This document shows positions 50,132 through 58,861 of a DNA stretch of 64,000 nucleotides, piece after piece. Made by a program: the position numbers and the translations under genes. The DNA is taken from contig NZ_CP040098.1 in NCBI RefSeq assembly GCF_005377625.1, positions 1,667,501 to 1,731,500 of the forward strand. Reading direction: 5' to 3'. Numbering within the stretch: the first letter of the stretch is position 1; every line of letters starts with the position of its first letter. The notes under the pieces were generated by a model. That model searched no databases, was not told the origin of the DNA, and saw only the letters and a program-made list of their open reading frames with translations. The stretch is from Desulfoglaeba alkanexedens ALDC. Its GTDB lineage: Bacteria > Desulfobacterota > Syntrophobacteria > Syntrophobacterales > DSM-9756.

Positions 50132-51441
50132 GCATCAACATCAAGAGCAACACCGATACGATTCTGGAACTACCGGGGTTCACCGGAACCCTCGGACCGG
50201 GTAAGAGCGCGGTCGTTCCGGCGATGACCCCGGACCTGCTCCGCGCCGTGGACCTCGGCCTGCTGCTGGTCCCCTCCGGAGCGGAACCGCCCGAAGGTCT
50301 GCCGCCGGTCGTCTTCGACCACCGCTACCCGCACGTCCTGCCTCTTACGGCCGGGCGCGCTTACTATGTCCGCATTCTCCGGTCCCCGGGCGCTTTCCAC
50401 GACGGAACCCGGCCCCGGAACTTCATCGCCTATTACGGCGACGGTGCGGGTACGACTTGCGCCTTCTCCGACGACGGGCTCATCTGGGACACGGAGAAAA
50501 AGGTCACCGGCATCGCAGCCAACGGCTATCACGTAGTCTGCGCGCTGGAGACCGCAAACCGGCTGCGCATCCTCTACTGGAATCCGGATGTTCCGAACCA
50601 GCCTTACGCCATGGCCGGGCTGCGAACCGCAGTCTGCGATCCGTCGGTCGACCCCGCCGCGTTCACGGGCGACACCCCGTGCGCGGGCGACTTGGTCACC
50701 GAGGGAAGCGTCCAGGTCTGGAACCGCGGCCATTACGGGCCGTCGTTCCTCTGGTACAACCCGCTGCCCACCTCGGTCGAAGGGAGACCTTTCACCTGGC
50801 GCTACGCCATGTATTTCATTGCCTCGACCGGCGGCAACGACAGCCTCGGCTTGGCATGTTCCGACGATGCCGTCGAGTGGAAACTGATCGGAAACGGTCC
50901 GATCCTCTCCGGTTTGATCGACCCGCAGCCTTGGGAAGGCGCGAACGGCTACGTATCCGCCGCCCATGTGGAACGGCTTCCGGACGGGAGATGGTGGATG
51001 CTCTACTCCGGGGGCTCCGCGGGAAACGCCGGAATCGGCTACGCATGGTCGTGGGATCGCGTCCACTGGCGCAAGGCCGAGATCAACCCGGTATTCAAAA
51101 ACGGCAGCGGGCCGTTCCTCGAACGCTGCTACACGCCGAGTCTGGTCCGGGACGCCGACGGCTCACTGCTCCTTTACCGCGCGGCCAAGGATGCGACCGC
51201 CTACCGGACCTTCGTTTCCCGTCTGCGGGCACCGGCCCTCGGCTGGGGGGACCTGCTCGGACCGGACCGGCTCGGCCAAGGGCTCACCTCGCGGGAGGCC
51301 ATCCATCGAGGCGTCGGCACCGAGACCGAACGCGACGCGGCCATCCCCAATCCCTCCATGGGCGACGAGTGGTTCAACACCGACCTCGCGGGCGGCGGAA
51401 AGTGGGAGAAACACACCGGGACCGACTGGAAGTGGAGCTGA
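50128..51441 (+). CDS. Phage tail-spike-like protein with a beta-propeller glycosidase-type domain
   Basis: The 437-residue product starts with a short beta segment (TILELPGFTGTLGPGKSAVV). It then has a repeated pattern of blades such as GDGAGTTCAFSDDGLIWDTE, LGLACSDDAVEWKLIGNGPI and GIGYAWSWDRVHWRKAEINP, which resembles five-bladed beta-propellers of the GH43/GH32 type. It ends in a tail-fibre-like sequence (NPSMGDEWFNTDLAGGGKWE). That combination suggests a receptor-binding or polysaccharide-cleaving spike. No chaperone, tape-measure or sheath genes are in the window, so the tail module is incomplete. Confidence 0.7.
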   Translation: MSINIKSNTDTILELPGFTGTLGPGKSAVVPAMTPDLLRAVDLGLLLVPSGAEPPEGLPPVVFDHRYPHVLPLTAGRAYYVRILRSPGAFHDGTRPRNFIAYYGDGAGTTCAFSDDGLIWDTEKKVTGIAANGYHVVCALETANRLRILYWNPDVPNQPYAMAGLRTAVCDPSVDPAAFTGDTPCAGDLVTEGSVQVWNRGHYGPSFLWYNPLPTSVEGRPFTWRYAMYFIASTGGNDSLGLACSDDAVEWKLIGNGPILSGLIDPQPWEGANGYVSAAHVERLPDGRWWMLYSGGSAGNAGIGYAWSWDRVHWRKAEINPVFKNGSGPFLERCYTPSLVRDADGSLLLYRAAKDATAYRTFVSRLRAPALGWGDLLGPDRLGQGLTSREAIHRGVGTETERDAAIPNPSMGDEWFNTDLAGGGKWEKHTGTDWKWS

Positions 51442-51654
51442 TCCCCGGAACACTTCTCTTTTCTTCGGACGTCAGGGAATCCCGTAACCCCGCGTGTTTC
51501 CGCGGGTTGTGGTCTCATATATATAACTCATTGGAATAAAAGGAGTTATGCGTCGGAATCGCCTTGCTTTCTGTTCGGGAAGAAGCCTGTATGTGTGTGA
51601 ACACAAGAGCCAACCCCTTGCCGGGAAAGGGCTTACAGAACGCAAGGAGAGACT

Positions 51655-52216
51655 ATGGACCTACGCCGGATCAACTTCGGAATCGAGATCGAGACGGTCA
51701 AACGGACGCGCGAGCGGGTCGCCCAGGCGATCCAGTCGGTGGTGGGCGGCGAGGTCCGCCATGTCGGGAGCCCGGCCAGTTTCGACCCCTGGGAGATCAC
51801 CGACAACCATGGACGGGTCTGGAAGGTCGTCGCCGACGGCTCGCTCATCAATGTGCCGGTCCATCTGCGGGCCGAGGTGGTGAGCCCCGTCCTGTCTTAC
51901 GAGGACATCCCCGTCCTCCAGGAAGTCGTCCGGGCACTGCGGGCATGCGGGGCCAAGGTGGACGACCGCTGCGGCATCCATATTCATGTGGACGCCACCG
52001 CATTCGACGGCCGCACCCTCGGCAACCTGGCCAAGATCATCTACAAGCAGGAACCGCTCATCCTCAACGCCCTGGGCGTTCAAACGCGGCAGACCGAAAC
52101 CAAAGACACAAACCGCCGTCGAGGCGGATGTCCCCACGGAGGCCGGGCCGCAAACCCGGCCTCCGGCGTTTTCAGGGAACGGCACCGCGGAAACGGATGA
52201 AGAAGGTGCGCCGTGA
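51655..52216 (+). pseudogene. Amidoligase (COOH-NH2 ligase family), damaged 3' half
   Basis: ATG 51655 has AAGGAGA upstream. The N-terminal 140 residues carry the amidoligase marks INFGIEIETVKRTRERV, RAEVVSPVLSYEDIPVLQEV and CGIHIHVDATAFDGRTL, then IIYKQEPLI. These ATP-dependent enzymes of the glutamine-synthetase-like fold form amide bonds. After LNALGV (about 52080) family similarity is lost in the original frame. The +1 frame gives a natural acidic tail (TAVEADVPTEAGPQ...TDEEGAP) ending at 52216, overlapping the next gene's GTG. About 100 or more expected residues seem missing, so an internal deletion plus frame change is likely. Confidence 0.75.
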
Positions 52217-52716
52217 GAGTGCTGATCAAGAACACCGACCTCGCCGGAAACCCCCTCGAGGGCGAAGGCGAGGTGTTCACCGGGAAGACCTCCCTTGAAA
52301 TCGTCCGGGCCATGAAAGGGGCGGCCCTGTTTTCCGACCAGGGGAGTTTCGAGGACTACATCGACATGCTCCTGCGCAACACCAAGATGCTCGCGGGCAT
52401 CGACCTGATGGTCAAAGGCGACAACCCAGAGGAGAAGGCCGACTCCCTCCTTGCCGCCTTGATCGAACATGGCCTGGCTGAAGTCCTCGAAGATGACGCG
52501 CCCGTGCGGATACCCGTCCCCGCCCTCGTCTGGCAGGGCGTCGACGCGGTGCGGCTCTCGGGACTCACCAATATGCTCGACCGGCCCGAGGTCGTCCGGA
52601 TCGCCCGGAAGCTCGACTTTACCGAAGCCGCGGGATGGATCGATGCCCACCCCAAGGAATACGCCGAGGGCGTCTTCCGGGGCTTCGTGGTGGAACCGGA
52701 CGGAGGGAAGTCCTGA
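52213..52716 (+). CDS. Hypothetical protein of the amidoligase operon
   Basis: The 167-residue protein starts at GTG 52213, overlapping the amidoligase tail by 4 bp. It begins MRVLIKNTDLAGNPLEGEGE and is mostly helical (KTSLEIVRAMKGAALFSDQG, then KADSLLAALIEHGLAEVLED). There are no catalytic motifs, signal peptide or membrane segments. Its stop overlaps the amidotransferase start by one base (TGATG). Tight coupling suggests a subunit or substrate-linked role in the amidoligase pathway. I do not recognise the family. Confidence 0.7.
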   Translation: MRVLIKNTDLAGNPLEGEGEVFTGKTSLEIVRAMKGAALFSDQGSFEDYIDMLLRNTKMLAGIDLMVKGDNPEEKADSLLAALIEHGLAEVLEDDAPVRIPVPALVWQGVDAVRLSGLTNMLDRPEVVRIARKLDFTEAAGWIDAHPKEYAEGVFRGFVVEPDGGKS

Positions 52717-53498
52717 TGTGCGGGCTGGCTGGCGTCATATTGGGCAAGAAACGGCGACGAGCCGAGGAACGGGAACATCTCGCCTGGCTGTTCACCCGGC
52801 TGCTGGTCTTGAGCGAAAGCCGGGGCCCCCACGCAACCGGGATGGCCTGGCTCAATCGGGACGGCGAGCATCGCCTCTTCAAGAGACCGGTTTCCGCCGG
52901 TCAGTTCGTCACCGACAAGGCGTTCCACGAGGTCTTGGCCGGTATCGACAACCGTACAACAGTTCTGCTCGGCCACACGCGTTGGCGGACCCGCGGGGAT
53001 GAACGGGTCAATCGCAACAACCACCCGATCCGGGCCGGGGACGTCATCGGCACCCACAACGGCACCATCTACAACGCCGACTATCTGTTCCGCCGTTTCA
53101 AACTGAGGCGCTTCGCCCAGGTGGACAGCGAGCTGCTCTTCCGCCTGGCGGCCAGGGCCGCACGGAGCGGTCGGATGGATGTCGAGTGGTTCAAAGAACG
53201 GCTCCGGCGCTGCCGGGGCCAGATGACAGCGGTGCTCGCATCCCGGCTCGATCCTGAAACCATCCTCGTGCTCAAGGGGAACAAACCGCTCGAGCTTCGC
53301 ATCCACCGAAAGCATCGGGCGGTGCTCTACGCCTCCGATCCGGCCTTTCTGGATGCGGTCCTGGCCGATGAGCGCGGCTGGCGGGAGCTGTCTGTTCCCG
53401 CCATGAGCATGATTGTGTTCAGGCACGAGGTTCTTACGGAGTTCTCGAGGGGGTCTCTCGAGTTCATCGTCCAGGAAAAGAGGGGGAAGGCACCATGA
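52716..53498 (+). CDS. Class II glutamine amidotransferase
   Basis: The 260-residue product starts MCGLAGVILG, so the N-terminal methionine would be removed to expose the nucleophile Cys2. LLGHTRWRTRGDERVNRNNH, GTHNGTIYNADYLFRRF and VDSELLF are the other Ntn-type GATase motifs (Arg, Asn-Gly, Asp). It supplies ammonia from glutamine. It has no synthetase domain of its own, so it probably feeds the neighbouring amidoligase. It overlaps both neighbouring genes. The longer upstream frame (52635) is not used. Confidence 0.9.
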   Translation: MCGLAGVILGKKRRRAEEREHLAWLFTRLLVLSESRGPHATGMAWLNRDGEHRLFKRPVSAGQFVTDKAFHEVLAGIDNRTTVLLGHTRWRTRGDERVNRNNHPIRAGDVIGTHNGTIYNADYLFRRFKLRRFAQVDSELLFRLAARAARSGRMDVEWFKERLRRCRGQMTAVLASRLDPETILVLKGNKPLELRIHRKHRAVLYASDPAFLDAVLADERGWRELSVPAMSMIVFRHEVLTEFSRGSLEFIVQEKRGKAP

Positions 53499-54044
53499 CA
53501 GAGCATGCAATGAACCCCAATGAATCCTTGAAGGAGAACACACAGGGAATGCTGAGACTCTTCGTCTACGGAACCCTGAAGCGCGGTTTCTGGAATCATG
53601 ACCGTTTCTGCCGGGGCGTTTTGGACGTCCGGGAAGCCGTGGTCCGTGGCCGCCTTTACGAAATGCACTCAGGCATTCCCGTCCTGCAGGTCCCGGACGG
53701 GGATGTCCTCGCCCACGGCAGCCCGGACCCTTTGGCCGACGTGGCCGCACAGGCGCAATTTTCCGAACAGCCGGCCTCATACTCCGAACCGATCCTGAAA
53801 AGCGCCACAGCGGGCGACTGGGGCCCCAGTGTACGGGGAACTTCTCACCTTCGACGACCCCAAGACACGCCTGCCCGCCATCGACCGCCTGGAGGGTTTC
53901 CGTCCGGGCGGCCCCAGCCTCTACAGACGGGTCCTTGTGTCGGTATGTAACGAGCACGGCATGGCGCTGCCTGTCTGGCTGTATATTGGCCCAAGTTGTT
54001 TGATTGACGGGAGATTCCTATCTTCAGGTAGATGGCCTTCCTGA
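53495..54044 (+). pseudogene. Gamma-glutamylcyclotransferase-like protein, frameshifted
   Basis: The first frame (from ATG 53495, or ATG 53549) gives the GGCT start LRLFVYGTLKRGFWNHDRFC and RGRLYEMHSGIPVLQVPDGD. Near 53810-53830, in a run of G and C, homology moves to the +1 frame: VYGELLTFDDPKTRLPAIDR, LEGFRPGGPSLYRRVLVSV, and the family's usual end WLYIG...SGRWPS at 54044. Both halves are complete, so a single base shift separates them. GGCT enzymes release 5-oxoproline from gamma-glutamyl compounds. It is the last gene of the amidoligase operon. Confidence 0.82.
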
Positions 54045-54077
54045 CTCTCTCCAGGATGTTCGCAGAAGCGATTTCCC

Positions 54078-54105
54078 TTGCTTTTTATTCCGCGAATGAT
54101 ATAAT
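54078..54105 (+). promoter_or_regulatory. Sigma-70 promoter of the restriction-modification operon
   Basis: TTGCTT (54078-54083), a 16-bp spacer and a perfect TATAAT (54100-54105) lie 63 bp before the XRE regulator gene, in an AT-rich patch unlike its surroundings. All following genes overlap or nearly touch, so this may drive the whole defence block. The adjacent XRE protein may bind near it. Confidence 0.8.
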
Positions 54106-54168
54106 ATACGCTATTAAATTCGAGCAGAAGCCAGAGATCTGCCGCCCTGACGACGAGAGGTTCACCGA

Positions 54169-54420
54169 ATGGATAATGAAGATCGAAGTTTATCGACCTT
54201 GGTAAAGGAAATCCGGCAGCAGCTCGCCTTGAGCCAGGAGGACTTGGCGAGGCGGTTGAATGTCAGCTACGCAACCGTAAATCGTTGGGAAAACGGACAA
54301 TCCTTGCCGTCCAAACTTGCCAAGGCTCAGTTGAGTGCATTCTGCAAAAAAATGATCAAGCAGGGTAAGTTGGCACTACCGGACGACCTTATCGACTCAG
54401 CGGGACTTAGCCAGGACTAG
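54169..54420 (+). CDS. XRE-family helix-turn-helix regulator
   Basis: The 83-residue protein has a Cro/CI-type HTH (VKEIRQQLALSQEDLARRLN, then VSYATVNRWENGQSLPS). It lies immediately upstream of hsdM, with a 9-bp gap, in the place of the control (C) proteins of restriction systems. It may time expression of methylation and restriction, binding near the 54078-54105 promoter. No operator repeat is obvious. Confidence 0.88.
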   Translation: MDNEDRSLSTLVKEIRQQLALSQEDLARRLNVSYATVNRWENGQSLPSKLAKAQLSAFCKKMIKQGKLALPDDLIDSAGLSQD

Positions 54421-54429
54421 GGAGCGAAT

Positions 54430-56442
54430 ATGAATAGCTTCAGTGGAAAAGTGAATTTCATCTGGTCAGTGGCAGACCTGCTGCGGGGTCCTTATTGCCC
54501 GAATCAATATAAGGACGTAATGCTCCCCATGACGGTGCTGCGTCGGCTCGACTGCGTTCTGGAGCCGACCAAGGACAAGGTGCTCGCCAAACAGAAAACG
54601 CTCTCCGGCGGGAAAGTGAAAAAGATCGATCCTCTTCTGTGCCGGGTTACGGGAGTGCCCTTTTACAACACAAGCCGTTATTCATTCGAGAAACTCAAAG
54701 GCGATCCCAACAACATCGCCGCCAACCTCACCAACTACATCAAGGGCTTTTCAACCCGCGCCCGGGAGATCATCGAGAGCTTCGGCTTCGAAGAACACAT
54801 CGGGAAACTCGACAAGGCGGACCGTCTCTACCTTCTGGTATCCCGATTTTGCGATATTAACCTGCACCCGCAGGAAGTCTCGAACCTTGAGATGGGCTAC
54901 ATTTTCGAGGAACTGATCAGGCGGTTCAACGAGGCGTCGAATGAAGAGGCCGGCGACCACTTCACACCCCGCGAGGTGATCCGCCTGATGGTCAACCTGA
55001 TTTTTATGCCCGATAGCGATGTGCTCACGGCCAGGGGCATCGTCAAGACGCTCTATGACCCGGCCTGTGGTACCGGGGGCATGCTGTCCGTTGCCGAGGA
55101 TTATGTCCGGGAACTGAATCCCGACGCCCGCCTGGAGGTCTTCGGTCAGGACTACAACGCCCAGGCCTACGCCATCTGCGGCTCTGACATGATGATCAAG
55201 GGTCAGGACATCGAGCATATCGCCTATGGCGACAGCTTTACCGACGACCGTTTTCCCCGCCACAGGTTCGATTACATGCTGGCCAATCCGCCCTTCGGCG
55301 TGGAGTGGAAGCCGGAAGCCGACTTTATCACGCGCGAGCATGAAGAACAGGGCTTCGGAGGACGTTTCGGCGCGGGACTACCCCGCATCAACGATGGCTC
55401 CCTTCTCTTTATTATGCACATGATCAGCAAGATGAAGGACCCAAAGGAAGGCGGCACCCGCCTTGGAATCGTCTTTAACGGCTCGCCGTTATTCACTGGC
55501 GCGGCCGGGTCGGGAGAGAGCGAGATCCGCCGCTGGATTATCGAAAACGATTGGCTGGAGGCCATTGTCGCCCTGCCGGATCAGCTCTTCTACAACACGG
55601 GCATCTACACCTACCTCTGGATCGTCACCAACCGGAAGAAGCCGGGCCGCAGGGGCAAGATTCAACTGATAGACGGAACGAAGTTCTTCAAGAAGATGCG
55701 CAAATCCCTCGGTAATAAGCGAAACGAGGTCTGTGACGATCAGCGCGACGAGATCACCCGGCTCTATGGAGATTTTAAAGATGCGGATCATGTCCGCATT
55801 TTCGATAACCAGGACTTCGGCTACCGGCGCATCACTGTAGAACGTCCCCTGCGGCTCAACTTCGCGGTGGACGAGGCTCGAATCGCCCGTCTCAAGGAGA
55901 CCACGGCCTTCGCCAACCTGGCCGCCGGCAAGAAGCGCAAGGATACAAAAGCCGCTCAGGCCGAGATCGAAGAAGGCCGCAGGCTGCAGGAAGGCATACT
56001 GGCCGCCTTGCGGCCGCTTGCCGGTAAAGGCGTGGTCAAGAACCGAGAACAGTTCGCAGAGATGATGAAGGAGGCGTTCAAGAAGGCGGGTCTCAAGATT
56101 TCCGCCGTCCTGTTGAAGGCCTTCCTCATGGCCCTGGCGGAACGGGACGAAACAGCGGACGTTTGCACCGACGCCAAGGGCAATCCCGAACCCGACCCCG
56201 ACCTGCGCGACTACGAGAACGTGCCGCTCAAGGAAGACGTGGACGAATACATGAAGCGGGAAGTCCTCCCGCACGTACCGGATGCCTGGATTGACGAGTC
56301 TAAAACCAAGGTTGGCTATGAGATCAACTTCAATCGCTATTTTTACAAGTACACGCCTCCCAGACCGCTGGAGGAGATTGAAACCGATCTTAAGCAGATC
56401 GAGAAGGAAATTGCGGATATGCTCGCGGAGGTAACGGAATGA
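54430..56442 (+). CDS. hsdM: Type I restriction-modification system, methyltransferase subunit
   Basis: The 670-residue protein begins with an HsdM N-terminal helical domain (FIWSVADLLRGPYCPNQYKD). It has SAM motif I in LYDPACGTGGMLSVAEDYV (about residue 214) and catalytic motif IV NPPF in YMLANPPFGVEWK (about residue 284), marking an N6-adenine methyltransferase. At 670 residues it is longer than most HsdM proteins (about 500), because of a C-terminal extension with coiled-coil character. AGGGAG precedes the ATG. It overlaps the RhuM gene (ATGA at 56439). Confidence 0.94.
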   Translation: MNSFSGKVNFIWSVADLLRGPYCPNQYKDVMLPMTVLRRLDCVLEPTKDKVLAKQKTLSGGKVKKIDPLLCRVTGVPFYNTSRYSFEKLKGDPNNIAANLTNYIKGFSTRAREIIESFGFEEHIGKLDKADRLYLLVSRFCDINLHPQEVSNLEMGYIFEELIRRFNEASNEEAGDHFTPREVIRLMVNLIFMPDSDVLTARGIVKTLYDPACGTGGMLSVAEDYVRELNPDARLEVFGQDYNAQAYAICGSDMMIKGQDIEHIAYGDSFTDDRFPRHRFDYMLANPPFGVEWKPEADFITREHEEQGFGGRFGAGLPRINDGSLLFIMHMISKMKDPKEGGTRLGIVFNGSPLFTGAAGSGESEIRRWIIENDWLEAIVALPDQLFYNTGIYTYLWIVTNRKKPGRRGKIQLIDGTKFFKKMRKSLGNKRNEVCDDQRDEITRLYGDFKDADHVRIFDNQDFGYRRITVERPLRLNFAVDEARIARLKETTAFANLAAGKKRKDTKAAQAEIEEGRRLQEGILAALRPLAGKGVVKNREQFAEMMKEAFKKAGLKISAVLLKAFLMALAERDETADVCTDAKGNPEPDPDLRDYENVPLKEDVDEYMKREVLPHVPDAWIDESKTKVGYEINFNRYFYKYTPPRPLEEIETDLKQIEKEIADMLAEVTE

Positions 56443-57554
56443 GCGAGAATCTGCCCGCCCCCGGTGACTCCCAGATCGTCATCTACCAGGCCGACTCCGG
56501 CGCGACCCGCCTTGAGGTGCGGCTGCAGGATGAGACCGTCTGGTTGACACAGAACCTAATGGCGGAGCTGTATCAAACCACTAAGCAGAACATAAGCCTG
56601 CACATACAAAATATCTATGAAGAGGGCGAGCTCGACCCCGAGGCAACTGTCAAGAAATACTTGACAGTTCGCTCGGAGGGCTCGCGGACGGTCAAGCGAC
56701 CGCTCGATTATTACAACCTGGACATGATCATTGCGGTGGGCTATCGGGTCAAGTCCGGCGTCGCCACACGGTTCCGCCAGTGGGCCACGGCCCGCCTGCG
56801 TGAGTACATCGTCAAAGGGTTCACGCTCGACGACGAACGGCTCAAGGGCGGCAGCGGGCTGGTGGACTACTTCGACGAACTGCTTGCCCGCATCCGAGAG
56901 ATTCGCGCCAGTGAAGCGCGCGTCTACCAACGCATTCGGGAGATCTTCGCGCTGGCCTGCGACTACCGCGAGGGCGAGGAGGAAACGCAACAATTTTTCG
57001 CCACCATGCAGAACAAGATGCACCACGCCGCCACCGGCATGACGGCGGCGGAGATCGTCCGCAGGCGCGCGGACGCAGGGAAGGTCAACATGGGGCTGAC
57101 CGCGTGGAAAGGCGGCCGGGTGATCAAACGCGACGTGGGCACGGCCAAGAACTACCTCGACGCCAAGGAGATCGACACACTCAACCGGATTACCGTGATG
57201 TTTCTCGACCAGGCCGAGTTCCGCGCCCAGCGGCGGCAGGATATCCACATGCGCGACTGGGAGGTATTCCTCGACAAGTTCCTGCGCGACACCGAATTGC
57301 CCGTGCTCATCGGGCCCGGAACGGTCAGCCGCAAAGACGCTCTCTCCTGGGCGCAAGAACAGTACGACGCCTTCGCCGAGCGGCGGCGGCTGGCGGCGGA
57401 AGCCGAGGCCGAAAGCCGGTATGTCGAGGACCTGCGGAACTCCGCCAGGATGCTGGAGGCGCGGCGCAAGAAGCAGCCCACGAAGAACAAGAAACCCGCG
57501 AAGAGCCGCAATAAAGGCGAGGAAAAAGGGCCTGGCAAAGGTGATAAGTCATGA
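56439..57554 (+). CDS. rhuM: RhuM-family protein within the type I R-M operon
   Basis: The 371-residue protein matches the RhuM family: RLEVRLQDETVWLTQNLMAE, LYQTTKQNISLHIQNIYEEG and LDYYNLDMIIAVGYRVKSGV. The N-terminal part resembles a DNA-binding Bro/KilA-N-like domain. The middle has a charged helical segment, and the last 60 residues are very Lys/Arg/Glu-rich (KKQPTKNKKPAKSRNKGEEK). RhuM was first named as a Salmonella pathogenicity island protein of unknown function. It often sits inside hsd operons. Overlaps with hsdM and hsdS (ATGA at 57551) show it is made with them. Confidence 0.9.
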   Translation: MSENLPAPGDSQIVIYQADSGATRLEVRLQDETVWLTQNLMAELYQTTKQNISLHIQNIYEEGELDPEATVKKYLTVRSEGSRTVKRPLDYYNLDMIIAVGYRVKSGVATRFRQWATARLREYIVKGFTLDDERLKGGSGLVDYFDELLARIREIRASEARVYQRIREIFALACDYREGEEETQQFFATMQNKMHHAATGMTAAEIVRRRADAGKVNMGLTAWKGGRVIKRDVGTAKNYLDAKEIDTLNRITVMFLDQAEFRAQRRQDIHMRDWEVFLDKFLRDTELPVLIGPGTVSRKDALSWAQEQYDAFAERRRLAAEAEAESRYVEDLRNSARMLEARRKKQPTKNKKPAKSRNKGEEKGPGKGDKS

Positions 57555-58861
57555 ACCGCCCAGTAACACAACACAAGCGGGCGGCCTACCCGGCGTACAA
57601 GCCGTCTGGCATTGAATGGCTGGGGGAGATACCGGAGTATTGGGAGGTTAAGCGATTGAAATTTGTCGCCAATACAGTCATGGGCCAGTCTCCCAATTCT
57701 GACGATTACACATTCGAAGAGTCAGACAGGCCGTTCTTGCAGGGGAACGCTGAATTTGGGGCCGAGAACCCAACGGCGAAATACTATTGCGAAACGGCGA
57801 CGAAAACCGCGCCAGCAGGTTCACTACTTGTTTCCGTTAGAGCACCGGTAGGCGCTCTGAATATGGCGGATCGTTGCTATGGGATCGGACGTGGTCTATG
57901 CGCTGTGATTCCGGATCAAGGCTCATTGATAAGCCGCTTTGCTTGGCACACTCTTACGGTCACAAGGCATGAACTGTGGTGCATTGCCACTGGGTCCACC
58001 TATGAAGCGGTGTCTGCAGACGAAGTCGCAGATATGACGGTCCCTATCCCTCCGCTCACCGAGCAGCAGGCCATCGCCGCCTTCCTTGACCGCGAGACAG
58101 CGCGAATCGACACGCTCATTGAAAAGAAGCGGCGCCAGATCGAGTTACTTCAGGAGAAACGATCTGCCCTCATCAGCCACGCCGTTACCAAGGGGCTCGA
58201 CCCTAATGCTAAAATGAAGGACTCCGGCATTGAATGGCTGGGGGAGATACCGGAGTATTGGGCGATCCGCCGCCTCAAGTACGTTGCGTCTATTAACGAT
58301 GAAGTGCTCCCGGAAACGACCGATCCCGACTACGAGTTCGTTTACGTCGATATTGGCAGCGTTGATGCGGCCAAAGGAATCGTGGCCACGGAGACCTACC
58401 GCTTCGAAGATGCACCATCGCGGGCAAGGCGTATCGTGCGTGACGGCGACACGATTGTATCCACAGTTCGCACCTATTTGCGAGCCATCGCCCCGATTCG
58501 CGACGCGGACGACAACCTGATCGTCTCCACCGGTTTCGCAGTGGTTCGGCCTCGCAAACTCGATCCCGGCTATCTGTCCTACGCGCTGCGATCCCCGTTC
58601 TTCGTCGAGACGGTTGTGTCACGTTCCACCGGTGTCAGCTACCCAGCGATCAATGCGCCGGAGGTCGGCGACATCGGGGTTACCCTTCCCCCGCTCGACG
58701 AGCAGAAGGCCATCGCGGCGTTTCTAGACCGCGAGACGGCGCGGAACGATGCGCTGATCGAGAAGGTGGAAAAATCCATTGAATTGCTCCGCGAATACCG
58801 CACCGCCCTGATCTCTGCGGCAGTGACAGGAAAGATAGATGTTCGCAAGGAGGTTGTCTGA
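57551..58861 (+). CDS. hsdS: Type I restriction-modification system, specificity subunit
   Basis: The 436-residue protein has the two-TRD layout of HsdS. Each half starts GIEWLGEIPEYW and ends with a conserved helix (TEQQAIAAFLDRETARIDTL and DEQKAIAAFLDRETARNDAL). The two target-recognition domains would read the two halves of a split DNA site. The DNA encoding the half-starts is itself repeated (37 identical bases at 57608 and 58226). Its stop overlaps the hsdR start by one base. The recognition sequence cannot be predicted. Confidence 0.93.
   Translation: MNRPVTQHKRAAYPAYKPSGIEWLGEIPEYWEVKRLKFVANTVMGQSPNSDDYTFEESDRPFLQGNAEFGAENPTAKYYCETATKTAPAGSLLVSVRAPVGALNMADRCYGIGRGLCAVIPDQGSLISRFAWHTLTVTRHELWCIATGSTYEAVSADEVADMTVPIPPLTEQQAIAAFLDRETARIDTLIEKKRRQIELLQEKRSALISHAVTKGLDPNAKMKDSGIEWLGEIPEYWAIRRLKYVASINDEVLPETTDPDYEFVYVDIGSVDAAKGIVATETYRFEDAPSRARRIVRDGDTIVSTVRTYLRAIAPIRDADDNLIVSTGFAVVRPRKLDPGYLSYALRSPFFVETVVSRSTGVSYPAINAPEVGDIGVTLPPLDEQKAIAAFLDRETARNDALIEKVEKSIELLREYRTALISAAVTGKIDVRKEVV
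57608..58262 (+). repeat. 37-bp perfect direct repeat within hsdS
   Basis: Positions 57608-57644 and 58226-58262 are identical (GGCATTGAATGGCTGGGGGA... to ATTGGG), 618 bp apart. They code for the same protein motif at the start of each TRD. A second, less perfect pair encodes the AIAAFLDRETAR helices near 58070 and 58705. Such repeats allow recombination that swaps or deletes a target-recognition domain. Confidence 0.92.

Noticed and set aside
51485-51508. A terminator hairpin after the tail-spike gene
   Set aside because: The stem (AACCCCGCG/CGCGGGTT) has a bulge and is not followed by a T tract.
51548-51883. A separate gene just upstream of the amidoligase (ATG 51548)
   Set aside because: Although AAAGGAG lies close by, the spacing is too short and most of the frame overlaps the amidoligase start in a composition typical of a shadow.
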